Shown piece after piece: positions 1 to 6,749 of a stretch of 9,490 nucleotides of DNA. Position numbers and translations under genes: made by a program. The DNA is from an uncultured Peptococcaceae bacterium (lineage in GTDB: Bacteria > Bacillota > Desulfitobacteriia > Desulfitobacteriales > Syntrophobotulaceae): NCBI GenBank assembly GCA_937892995.1, contig CALBJS010000279.1, positions 1 to 9,490 of the forward strand. Reading direction: 5' to 3'. Under the pieces are notes generated by a model. It was not told the DNA's origin. It was given only the letters and a program-made list of their open reading frames with translations, and ran no database searches. Position 1 is the first letter of the stretch, and every line of letters begins with the position of its first letter.

Positions 1-394
1 GGTCATGGTAGCTGGGTGGGCAACAGAAGATGGAGTTGCGGAGACTATTCGCAGCGAATACGAAAAATCCGGTTATCTTCTTGATCCTCATACTGCTGTA
101 GGGTTGAGGGTCTATCAGGATTATAGGAAAAAGAGTGAAGATCATACTTATACTGTGCTTGCTTCTACCGCTAGCCCTTTTAAGTTTGCTCAAAATGTTT
201 TACTCGCCATTCAAGGGGAACGTTATCAAAATTGTGATTCTTGGGAGGCACTGAAAATCCTCAGTGATTTTACCGGATGGGAAATTCCTAATAGCCTTAA
301 AGGTTTACGGGAGAAACAGGCTCAGGAAGTTCATAGGTGCAGCCCAGGGGAAATAACTGACTATCTATTAAATGTGGGAAGGAATACAGTTTGA
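1..394 (+). CDS. thrC: Threonine synthase, C-terminal part (5' end outside window)
   Basis: This is the last ~130 residues of a PLP-dependent threonine synthase, which converts O-phosphohomoserine to threonine in the cytoplasm. The reading frame is open from base 2 and ends with TGA at 392-394; the Met at base 5 is internal, not a start. Recognisable C-terminal hallmarks are the stretch DPHTAVGLRVYQ (around visible residue 28) followed by STASPFKF, which carries the conserved Ser-Thr-Ala-Ser-Pro turn of this family. The PLP-binding lysine domain lies upstream and cannot be inspected. A hairpin terminator lies about 130 bp downstream. With metY and ahcY further along, it fits a homoserine/methionine-related neighbourhood, though it is transcribed separately from them. 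The identification rests on these C-terminal motifs only. Confidence 0.9.
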   Translation, partial: VMVAGWATEDGVAETIRSEYEKSGYLLDPHTAVGLRVYQDYRKKSEDHTYTVLASTASPFKFAQNVLLAIQGERYQNCDSWEALKILSDFTGWEIPNSLKGLREKQAQEVHRCSPGEITDYLLNVGRNTV

Positions 395-442
395 GGAGTT
401 TCTACTTGCAATTATGGAGACCTTCAAGTAAAATAAATAATT

Positions 443-523
443 GGAAGGATGGGGAACCTTCCTGGGAGAAAGGTGGACGAGGTGGTTGAAACAGGCAGTG
501 GAACGTACGCTGCCTGTTTCGCC
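443..523 (+). ncRNA. Possible structured RNA or leader element of unknown class
   Basis: Two hairpins precede a terminator. Hairpin 1 pairs 443-448 (GGAAGG) with 457-462 (CCTTCC) around an 8-nt loop. Hairpin 2 pairs 488-498 (GAAACAGGCAG) with 510-520 perfectly over 11 bp, with an 11-nt loop, and may be extended by GG 484-485 with CC 522-523. A purine-rich linker (463-487) joins them. I do not recognise a known riboswitch or sRNA family. It could be a standalone small RNA, the 3' UTR of thrC, or an attenuator ahead of acs. The same bases also encode a 26-codon ATG frame (449-529), but its Shine-Dalgarno-like GGAAGG abuts the ATG, so translation from it is doubtful. Confidence 0.35.
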
Positions 524-527
524 TATT

Positions 528-558
528 AATACCGGTCAAGGCCGGTATTTTACTTTTT
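528..558 (+). terminator. Rho-independent terminator after thrC / structured region
   Basis: An 8-bp stem pairs AATACCGG (528-535) with CCGGTATT (542-549) around a 6-nt loop. It is followed by a T-rich tail, TTTT then ACTTTTT. It ends transcription coming from thrC or from the structured element just upstream. Confidence 0.8.
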
Positions 559-610
559 AGTCCTCTATAAGGACGGTTCAATCTCCAAAAGGATTATTAT
601 CGAAATAATA

Positions 611-619
611 TGCTATTAT
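611..619 (+). promoter_or_regulatory. Possible extended -10 promoter for acs
   Basis: TGCTATTAT has the TGnTATAAT-like form of an extended -10 box (hexamer TATTAT at 614-619), 54 bp before the acs ATG. No good -35 hexamer is seen at the right distance. An inverted repeat, ATTATT (593-598) and AATAAT (604-609), sits where the -35/spacer would be and could be an operator or simply AT-rich sequence. Confidence 0.35.
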
Positions 620-672
620 GAGTAAACAGATAGAGAGATAATATTTTGGGGTTAGAATGGGGGAAAAGTAGA

Positions 673-2604
673 ATGACACAAGAACTTGTTAATGGGTTTA
701 AAGAAAAAAATGTCTTTCAGCCGGCAGAGAATTATAAGAAAGAGGTACTTGTCACGCATTCGGAAACTTATCGAAACAGACAGGAAAGGTTATCTTTCTG
801 GGAGGAAAGAGCATCCACACTCAGTTGGTTTAAAAAATGGGATACTGTTTTAGAGTGGAATCCGCCTTTTGCCAAATGGTTTGAAGGCGGTAAGCTTAAC
901 GCTTCTTATAATTGCCTGGATCGTCATCTGGAAAGTTCAAGGAGAGATAAGGCGGCAATAATTTTTGAAGGAGAACATGGGGATTCTTTTGTTTTAACTT
1001 ATTCTCAACTTCATCGTGAAGTTTGCAAATTTGCCAATGTTCTAAAGTCTCTGGGGGTAAAGAAGGGTGAAGTTGTTACCATCTATATGCCTATGGTGCC
1101 TGAAACAGTAATTGCGATGTTAGCTTGTGCTAGGATAGGTGCTCCGCACAGTGTAGTTTTCGGGGGGTTTAGTGCTGAAGCTTTAGGAAATAGAATAAAA
1201 GATGCAGGATCTAAAGTGCTCATTACTTCTGATGGAGCATTTCGGAGAGGAAAGGTTTTACCTATTAAAGAGAATGTATGTGCAGCACTCAAAAGTGTTC
1301 AGGGGATAGAAAAAGTCGTTATTGTTAAGCACACTGAGACAGAAGTCGAAATTATTGAGAATAGAGATTTTTGGTATCATAACTTAATGAAAGAAGCTTC
1401 TTCAGATTGTTCGGCGGAAGAACTTGATGCGGAAGACAGACTTTTTATTCTTTATACTAGCGGCACTACCGGTAAACCAAAAGGAGTAGTTCATACTATC
1501 GGTGGTTACCTAACAGGAGTAGCTACAACCCATCAATTTATTTTTGATCTTAAAGAAGATGATATTTATTGGTGCACAGCTGATTTAGGCTGGATCACAG
1601 GGCATAGTTACCTTGTTTATGGACCGTTGGCTAATGGCACAACGATTTTACTTTTTGAAGGCACTCCTGATTATCCAAAAAAGGATAGATTTTGGGAGAT
1701 AATTGAGAAACATAAGGTAACCATCCTCTATACTGCACCTACGGTAATAAGAACTTTTATGAAATGGGGATCAAGCTACCCAGAAAAAAGGGATCTTTCT
1801 AGCCTTAGGCTATTGGGAACAGTAGGAGAACCTATAAATCCTGAAGCCTGGAAGTGGTTTTATAAGCATATCGGAAACGAAAAGTGTCCAATAGTGGATA
1901 CTTGGTGGCAGACCGAAACAGGAATGATAATGCTCTCACCTTTATCTGGGGTTACGAGTCTTAAGCCAGGTTCATGTGCTGTGCCGTTTCCCGGAGTAAA
2001 GGTCGAGATTCTAAACAGGTTGGGCCAACCTGTAAAAAAGGGGGAAATTGGTTTCGTAGCCATTACTGAACCTTGGCCGGCAATGCTCAGGACACTTCAT
2101 AGAGATGATAATAGGTATCAAGACACTTATTGGGGAAAATGGCCTGGAAAATATTTCACTGGAGATGGGGCAAAACTTGATGAAGACGGTTATTTTTGGA
2201 TCATAGGCCGAGTAGATGATGTTATCAACGTATCGGGGCATAGAATTGGAACTGCGGAATTAGAAAATGTCCTCGAAGAGCATCCTTCAGTTGCTGAAGC
2301 AGCTTGTATCGGCAAGACCCATGAGGTTAAGGGCCAAGCTATTGCGGCTTTTGTCATTTTGAAAGAGGGTTTTGCTCGGAGCGAACAATTAGTGAATGAA
2401 CTGAAAAATTATATAGCTGTTAAAATAGGAACTATAGCAAGACCGGAAGATCTTTACCTTACTGAAGAACTACCGAAAACAAGAAGTGGTAAGATCATTC
2501 GCAGAATATTAAGAGATATAGCAGAAGGACGAACAATAGGTGATACAACGACTTTAGCTGACTCAGCAGCCGTTGAAACTCTCCAAAAACTAAATGTGAG
2601 CTAG
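673..2604 (+). CDS. acs: Acetyl-CoA synthetase (AMP-forming)
   Basis: Activates acetate with ATP to acetyl-AMP, then transfers it to CoA; a cytoplasmic enzyme for acetate assimilation. Domain order is that of the ANL superfamily: ACS N-terminal region, then the phosphate-binding loop YTSGTTGKPKG (residues 261-271), the acyl pocket WWQTE (411-415, whose second Trp corresponds to Salmonella W414), YFTGDG, the hinge GRVDDVINVSGHRIG, and the C-terminal PKTRSGK with catalytic K607. The Trp in the pocket argues for acetate rather than longer acids. The protein is 643 aa, close to the usual ~650. I chose ATG 673 because GGGGG at 659-663 lies 9 nt upstream; an in-frame TTG at 646 would add nine residues but has only a poor AGAGAG upstream. 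K607 is the residue acetylated by AcuA in relatives, and an acuA homologue lies at the window end. Confidence 0.95.
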   Translation: MTQELVNGFKEKNVFQPAENYKKEVLVTHSETYRNRQERLSFWEERASTLSWFKKWDTVLEWNPPFAKWFEGGKLNASYNCLDRHLESSRRDKAAIIFEGEHGDSFVLTYSQLHREVCKFANVLKSLGVKKGEVVTIYMPMVPETVIAMLACARIGAPHSVVFGGFSAEALGNRIKDAGSKVLITSDGAFRRGKVLPIKENVCAALKSVQGIEKVVIVKHTETEVEIIENRDFWYHNLMKEASSDCSAEELDAEDRLFILYTSGTTGKPKGVVHTIGGYLTGVATTHQFIFDLKEDDIYWCTADLGWITGHSYLVYGPLANGTTILLFEGTPDYPKKDRFWEIIEKHKVTILYTAPTVIRTFMKWGSSYPEKRDLSSLRLLGTVGEPINPEAWKWFYKHIGNEKCPIVDTWWQTETGMIMLSPLSGVTSLKPGSCAVPFPGVKVEILNRLGQPVKKGEIGFVAITEPWPAMLRTLHRDDNRYQDTYWGKWPGKYFTGDGAKLDEDGYFWIIGRVDDVINVSGHRIGTAELENVLEEHPSVAEAACIGKTHEVKGQAIAAFVILKEGFARSEQLVNELKNYIAVKIGTIARPEDLYLTEELPKTRSGKIIRRILRDIAEGRTIGDTTTLADSAAVETLQKLNVS

Positions 2605-2643
2605 GAATTTTTTATTGTGAATTGAACTTGGAATAACCTAGCA

Positions 2644-2684
2644 AAAAAAGTTGGTATATCTACCTAAGGTATATCAGCTTTTTT
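2644..2684 (+). terminator. Rho-independent terminator of acs
   Basis: A hairpin with an 11-bp stem (2650-2660 with 2668-2678, three G-U pairs) and a 7-nt loop, flanked by six A's before and six T's after, so the stem can extend to 17 bp. It lies 40 bp after the acs stop. The A/T flanks would let it act in both directions. Confidence 0.8.
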
Positions 2685-2707
2685 AAGATGTGAAGCCATT
2701 TAATTCT

Positions 2708-2736
2708 TTGGAAAAGTTTCTAAGATGTACTATAAT
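2708..2736 (+). promoter_or_regulatory. Sigma-A type promoter for the CYTH gene
   Basis: TTGGAA (2708-2713) and a perfect TATAAT (2731-2736) are separated by 17 bp. The start would be near 2743, giving a leader of about 24 nt before the CYTH ATG. Confidence 0.7.
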
Positions 2737-2766
2737 TTAATATAAATTAATTGGAGCTAAGGAGTC

Positions 2767-3246
2767 ATGGGATTAGAAATAGAACGCAAATTTCTTGTTC
2801 ATAAACATTACTTACCGGAATTGAAGGAAGGGGTTGAGATAATCCAAGGATATTTATCGGAAATTCCTTCTATTAGGTTTCGGATAATTAACAAAGCCAT
2901 GTTCATTACGATTAAGGAATACTATCCTGAAGGGAAACGTTTTGAATTGGAAACGCCTGAAAAAGCGATAACTTCTGAAGAAATAGTTAAGCTTCAGGAA
3001 CTTGCCATAAGTCCGCCTATTAGCAAGGTAAGATATAAAATCCTAGATAAGGGAATGTCATGGGAAATCGATGTTTACCAAGGCGAAAACAGCGGACTGA
3101 TTACTGCCGATATTGAATTGCCTTCGATAGATTGTCCAATTAGCTTTCCTGCTTGGATAGATAGCAATAAGGAAATAACTACGGATTCTCGTTATTCAAA
3201 CTTCAATCTTGGGAGACAACCTTTTTCCCTGTGGACTAAATCTTAA
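2767..3246 (+). CDS. CYTH-domain protein (triphosphate tunnel metalloenzyme)
   Basis: A small (159 aa) soluble single-domain CYTH protein, the fold of class IV adenylate cyclase, thiamine triphosphatase and bacterial tripolyphosphatases. The signature ExExK is at the extreme N terminus (E4, E6, K8 within EIERKFL), which fixes the ATG at 2767. Other expected tunnel residues are visible: R37 and R39 (IRFRI), K50 (TIKE), K87 and R89 (SKVRY), E100/D102 (WEIDVY), D115/E117 (ADIEL) and a late DSRYSN. Short stand-alone members of this type in Clostridia and Nitrosomonas have been shown to act as inorganic tripolyphosphatases, so that is the best guess; the substrate cannot be read from sequence. It has its own promoter and lies between two terminated or separate genes, so context does not help. 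Two Shine-Dalgarno candidates exist, GGAG at 2753-2756 and the closer AAGGAG at 2759-2764. Confidence 0.88.
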   Translation: MGLEIERKFLVHKHYLPELKEGVEIIQGYLSEIPSIRFRIINKAMFITIKEYYPEGKRFELETPEKAITSEEIVKLQELAISPPISKVRYKILDKGMSWEIDVYQGENSGLITADIELPSIDCPISFPAWIDSNKEITTDSRYSNFNLGRQPFSLWTKS

Positions 3247-3356
3247 AGAAATTGGTATAATTGATTTTAACTTAGCTAAGAAAGATATTCTTAATATTTT
3301 ATTGAAGTATCTGTTATTAAAAAAGGTCTTCTAAAAAAGTAAAAATTTTAATTTCT

Positions 3357-3362
3357 AAGGAG
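3357..3362 (+). promoter_or_regulatory. Ribosome binding site deciding the metY start
   Basis: AAGGAG lies 1 nt before ATG 3364 and 7 nt before ATG 3370. Only the second spacing is normal, so translation probably starts at 3370. Confidence 0.7.
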
Positions 3363-3369
3363 AATGAGA

Positions 3370-4659
3370 ATGAGCCAAGAAAAGAGCTATCATTTAGAAA
3401 CCATGGCCATCCATGGGGCCTTTAAGTTTGAGCCTACTACTAGGGCAGAGGCTGTGCCAATTTTTCAAACAGTTGCTTATGGATTCGATAATACGGAACA
3501 GGCCGAAAAGATATTTGCCCTTCAAGCAGAAGGACATATCTATACTCGATTAAGTAATCCCACTACCGAAGTATTTGAAAAAAGAGTGGCAATGCTGGAA
3601 GGCGGAGTTGGGGCCCTAGCGACTGCCTCAGGTCAGGCCGCTATCACCCTGTCAATCTTAAATATTGTAAATTGCGGGGAAGAGGTAGTGTCCAGCAATA
3701 GTCTCTATGGTGGGACATTCAATCTATTTAATGTTACTCTCCCTAAATTTGGCATCAAAGTAAACATGGTAAATGCCCAGGATCCTGAAAACTTTCGGAG
3801 AGCTATTACCCCTAAGACTAGGGCTATTTATGCTGACACTATTGGAAATCCAGGTATGGAAATTATTGATATCGAAACTATCGCTAAGCTAGCCCATGAA
3901 AATGGAATTCCTTTGATTCTTGATAACACTTTTGCTACACCGTATCTCTGCAGACCTTTTGATTGGGGTGCGGACATTGTGGTACATTCTGCATCTAAAT
4001 ATTTCTGTGGTAATGGAACAAGTATTGGAGGGATAGTTATAGATTCAGGAAACTTCGATTGGACTTCAGGAAGATTTCCCTCCATGACAGAACCAGATCC
4101 TGGTTATCATAATATTAGCTATGCTCATGATGTTGGTAAGGCAGCCTATATTACCAAACTTAGAGCTCAAATGCTAAGAGATTTGGGTGTTCCTCTTTCT
4201 CCTTTTAATGCTTTTTTATACCTTCTGGGTCTTGAGACTCTCCATTTACGTGTGGAACGGCAGATAGATAACGCTTTGAAGGTGGCAAAATATCTTGAAA
4301 ACCATCCTGCTGTGGATTGGGTCAATTATCCGTCTCTACCTTCTAATAAATTTTATAATCTTGCACAAAAATATCTTCCTAGGGGAGCAGGAGCTGTCTT
4401 TACTTTCGGAATCAAAGGTGGCAGAAAAGCCGGTGCTAAATTCATAGATTCTGTTCAACTTTTTAGTCATTTAGCTAATTTAGGAGAAGTAAGATCCTTG
4501 GTAGTACATCCAGCTAGCACGACCCATAGTCAACTTAGTCCTGAAGAACAAATTTCTACTGGGGTGACTCCCGATATGGTAAGAATATCTTTAGGGATTG
4601 AGAATATTGAGGATTTACTCAATGACCTCGAACAGGCCTTGATTAATTCCCAAAAATAA
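3370..4659 (+). CDS. metY: O-acetylhomoserine sulfhydrylase (aminocarboxypropyltransferase)
   Basis: A PLP enzyme of the Cys/Met metabolism family that makes homocysteine from O-acetyl-L-homoserine and sulfide. It begins with the family-typical ETMAIHGAF segment and continues through YTRLSNPTTEVFEKRVAMLEG, SNSLYGGTFN, the cofactor region LDNTFATPY, and HSASKYFCGNGTSIGG with the Schiff-base lysine K210. The C-terminal SLVVHPASTTHSQLS is also typical. At 429 aa it matches the long MetY class (about 425-435) rather than MetB/MetC (about 380-400), which supports sulfhydrylation over cystathionine chemistry. The start at 3370 is set by the AAGGAG at 3357. No S-box or other riboswitch is visible in the 123 bp upstream, and a promoter there is unclear (TTGATT 3261, GATATT 3284, weak). 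No strong terminator follows it. Confidence 0.93.
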   Translation: MSQEKSYHLETMAIHGAFKFEPTTRAEAVPIFQTVAYGFDNTEQAEKIFALQAEGHIYTRLSNPTTEVFEKRVAMLEGGVGALATASGQAAITLSILNIVNCGEEVVSSNSLYGGTFNLFNVTLPKFGIKVNMVNAQDPENFRRAITPKTRAIYADTIGNPGMEIIDIETIAKLAHENGIPLILDNTFATPYLCRPFDWGADIVVHSASKYFCGNGTSIGGIVIDSGNFDWTSGRFPSMTEPDPGYHNISYAHDVGKAAYITKLRAQMLRDLGVPLSPFNAFLYLLGLETLHLRVERQIDNALKVAKYLENHPAVDWVNYPSLPSNKFYNLAQKYLPRGAGAVFTFGIKGGRKAGAKFIDSVQLFSHLANLGEVRSLVVHPASTTHSQLSPEEQISTGVTPDMVRISLGIENIEDLLNDLEQALINSQK

Positions 4660-4670
4660 ATGGTTCCAAA

Positions 4671-4700
4671 TTAGTAATTTACTCTTTCTCTGTGTATAAT
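4671..4700 (+). promoter_or_regulatory. Probable promoter for pepF
   Basis: A perfect TATAAT at 4695-4700 is preceded by a weak TTAGTA (4671-4676) at 18 bp. The -35 overlaps a palindrome, AAATTA-G-TAATTT (4668-4680). The -10 context CTGTGTATAAT is identical to that ahead of ahcY. Confidence 0.5.
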
Positions 4701-4722
4701 AATTCAAGAAGATACACAATTG

Positions 4723-4728
4723 GGAGGG
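4723..4728 (+). promoter_or_regulatory. Ribosome binding site deciding the pepF TTG start
   Basis: GGAGGG lies 6 nt before TTG 4735. The longer in-frame TTG at 4720 would place this site inside the coding region, so it is unlikely to be the start. Confidence 0.75.
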
Positions 4729-4734
4729 ATTATT

Positions 4735-6534
4735 TTGTCTGAAGCCTTACGTTCAAGGGAGGATATTCCACAAGGATATAAATGGAAATTGGAAGATATT
4801 TTTGCTTCTGATGAAGAATGGGAAAAACTATTTAAAGAAACGGAGAAGATTGTTAGCCTTTCTGGAAAGTATAACGGCAAACTAGCAGAAAGTGCCGACT
4901 TGTTTGTAGAATGCTTAGAATGGGCAGATAAATTGAGTCTTAATATTGAAGAATTATTCACTTATGCCAGGATGAGAAGGGATGAAGATAACAGACTAGC
5001 TCGTTATCAAGGGATGACAGACAGAGCGAGTATGCTTTCTGTCCAAGCTGGGAGTGTCTTATCCTTTATCGTTCCAGAAATCCTGGCTATTCCTACAGAT
5101 AAGTTCGATGATCTTCGTAAGGATCCCAGGATGGATATCTATGATCATTATCTGGAAAATATACTTAGGCAAAAAGAACATGTCCTATCCTTGGCCGAGG
5201 AAAAGCTTCTAGCAGAAGCTAGCGAATTAGCGGCGGCACCAAGTACTATCTTCAGCATGGCCAACGATGCCGATTTGAAGATTGGTTATATTAAAGATGA
5301 AAATGGACAGGAAATTGAGCTAACTAAAGGAAATTTTATCAAATACATGGAGAGTAAGGATCGGAGGGTAAGGGAAGGTGCTTTTAAAACCCTTTATGCT
5401 GCATATGGCAGGCAGATTAATTCCTGGGCGGCTATGCTTAATTCCAGTGTCAAAGCCGACGTGTTTTTCGCTAGAGCCAGGCGTTATAACTCTGCACTAG
5501 AAGGGGCACTTGATGATGATAAGGTTCCCCTTGCTGTTTATGATTCCCTAATTAAGACTGTCCATGATTTCCTACCGGAGTTTCAGCGTTATCTTCGCTT
5601 GCGCAAAGAAGTTCTCGGGGTAGATGAACTTCATATGTACGATATTTATGTTCCTTTTGTACCGGAGATGGAGACCCACATCTCTTATGAAGAAGCTAAG
5701 GTAACAGTCAGAAAGGGTCTTGAACCTTTAGGTGAGGAGTACCTCAAGGTTTTAGATGAAGGCTATAATTCCGGCTGGATAGATATCTATGAGAATACCG
5801 GCAAAACAAGTGGAGCGTACTCTTGGGGTACTTACAGTGCTCATCCTTACGTTCTGCTTAACCATCAAGATACGCTAGATTCACTCTTTACCTTGGCTCA
5901 TGAGATGGGGCATGCCTTGCATAGTTATTTTTCGAATAAGAAGCAGATTCATCTTTATGCCGGCTATAAGATTTTTGTAGCGGAAGTTGCGTCAACTCTG
6001 AACGAATCTCTAGTTATGAGGCATCTTATCAAAACTACTGAAGATAAGAAAATGAAGGCTTATCTCTTAAATCATTATCTTGAACAGTTTAGGGGTACGG
6101 TATTTAGACAGACCATGTTCGCTGAGTTCGAAAAAGAAATCCATGTTGCCGTAGAGAAAAATGAATCGCTAACTGCAGAACACTTATCTCAAATCTATGA
6201 AGAACTGAATCTTAAGTATTTTGGCTCTGATATTGTGTTGGATAACGAGATCAGGATCGAATGGGCTAGAATTCCTCATTTTTATAATGCTTTCTATGTT
6301 TACAAATATGCTACCGGTTTTTCCGCTGCCACTTCTCTTGCTCAGCAGATCTTAGACGAAGGCCAACCGGCTGTCCAAAGATATATAGATTTCTTAGCAA
6401 GCGGTGGGTCGGATTACCCTATCACACTCTTACGTAAGGCTGGGGTTGATATGGAAAAGACAAAAGCAGTTCAACAGGCCTTGACTGTATTTACTGAACT
6501 TCTTAATCAATTAGAAAATCTACTAAGGGAATAA
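4735..6534 (+). CDS. pepF: Oligoendopeptidase F, M3B family zinc peptidase
   Basis: A cytoplasmic zinc metallopeptidase that cuts short peptides (family experience: roughly 7-17 residues) and recycles them; some relatives trim signal or pheromone peptides. The zinc motif HEMGH is at residues 389-393, within LAHEMGHALHSYF, and the third ligand is most likely E417 in FVAEVASTLNE. The N-terminal part has the PepF start (REDIPQGYKWKLEDIF) and the helical M3 region; the C-terminal ARIPHFYNAFYVYKYATG is also typical. The length of 599 aa is normal, and no signal peptide or membrane segment is seen. Start TTG 4735 is chosen on its GGAGGG. The gene probably has its own promoter and appears monocistronic; its neighbours do not suggest a specific substrate. 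No convincing terminator follows. Confidence 0.95.
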   Translation: MSEALRSREDIPQGYKWKLEDIFASDEEWEKLFKETEKIVSLSGKYNGKLAESADLFVECLEWADKLSLNIEELFTYARMRRDEDNRLARYQGMTDRASMLSVQAGSVLSFIVPEILAIPTDKFDDLRKDPRMDIYDHYLENILRQKEHVLSLAEEKLLAEASELAAAPSTIFSMANDADLKIGYIKDENGQEIELTKGNFIKYMESKDRRVREGAFKTLYAAYGRQINSWAAMLNSSVKADVFFARARRYNSALEGALDDDKVPLAVYDSLIKTVHDFLPEFQRYLRLRKEVLGVDELHMYDIYVPFVPEMETHISYEEAKVTVRKGLEPLGEEYLKVLDEGYNSGWIDIYENTGKTSGAYSWGTYSAHPYVLLNHQDTLDSLFTLAHEMGHALHSYFSNKKQIHLYAGYKIFVAEVASTLNESLVMRHLIKTTEDKKMKAYLLNHYLEQFRGTVFRQTMFAEFEKEIHVAVEKNESLTAEHLSQIYEELNLKYFGSDIVLDNEIRIEWARIPHFYNAFYVYKYATGFSAATSLAQQILDEGQPAVQRYIDFLASGGSDYPITLLRKAGVDMEKTKAVQQALTVFTELLNQLENLLRE

Positions 6535-6647
6535 CTACCTTTGGTTACCCCGAAAAGTTTGGCAATAATTTGCGAAATCATTATTTTATTGTTACTATAA
6601 GAAAGGAAAAACAAGCCCTTAAGGACCTGTTTGCCAAAAAATATTTC

Positions 6648-6720
6648 TTAGATATAGGCTCGTTGTTAAATCGAATTTAGTTTAGAATTTTAAAAGCAAA
6701 ATGATCGTGCCTATAGATAA
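6648..6720 (+). repeat. Imperfect inverted repeat in the mrp leader
   Basis: TTAGATATAGGCTCG (6648-6662) faces CGTGCCTATAGATAA (6706-6720). Twelve of 15 positions pair, with a core TATAGGC/GCCTATA of 7 bp and a 43-nt loop. The right arm ends 16 bp before the mrp ribosome binding site. Confidence 0.5.
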
Positions 6721-6727
6721 AATGATC
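6698..6727 (+). repeat. Direct repeat AAAATGATC, 21-bp period
   Basis: Two exact copies at 6698-6706 and 6719-6727, with start-to-start distance 21 bp, i.e. about two DNA turns. This could be a repressor/activator site pair or chance in AT-rich DNA. Confidence 0.4.
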
Positions 6728-6736
6728 AAGTTATTT

Positions 6737-6742
6737 GGAGGT
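6737..6742 (+). promoter_or_regulatory. Ribosome binding site deciding the mrp GTG start
   Basis: GGAGGT lies 7 nt before GTG 6750. An in-frame TTG at 6735 would overlap this site, so GTG 6750 is the likely start. Confidence 0.8.
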
Positions 6743-6749
6743 AACAAGA

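Larger units (their letters stand above)
6535..6749 (+). other. Gene-free leader/intergenic region upstream of mrp
   Basis: No gene or known RNA is recognised here. It holds 8-bp arms TTTGGCAA (6558-6565) and TTGCCAAA (6631-6638), a palindrome CCTTAAGG (6617-6624), a longer imperfect inverted repeat (6648-6662 with 6706-6720) and a repeated 9-mer AAAATGATC. I could not assign a convincing promoter; a TTGTTA at 6663 has no good -10 partner. Confidence 0.5.

Noticed and set aside
471..487. GGACGAGGTG in the thrC-acs gap looks like the start of a guanidine-III riboswitch
   Set aside because: The matching pseudoknot partner and the AGGACAAG-type second strand are absent, and the downstream gene is not a guanidine transporter or carboxylase.
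443..558. T-box leader
   Set aside because: No TGGNACCGCG antiterminator sequence and too short for a specifier domain.
646..672. TTG 646 as the acs start, adding nine residues
   Set aside because: Only a weak AGAGAG precedes it, whereas ATG 673 has GGGGG at 9 nt; not excluded completely.
1083..2241. Minus-strand open frames of 67-76 codons inside acs
   Set aside because: Antisense shadows of a conserved coding region, with no supported ribosome sites or known domains.
3278..3292. AAGAA/TTCTT hairpin after the CYTH gene as a terminator
   Set aside because: Only 5 bp, AT-rich, and no clear T run directly after it; too weak to call.
6561..6600. AATAAT/ATTATT hairpin as a pepF terminator
   Set aside because: Almost all A-T pairs with a bulge and no G-C core.
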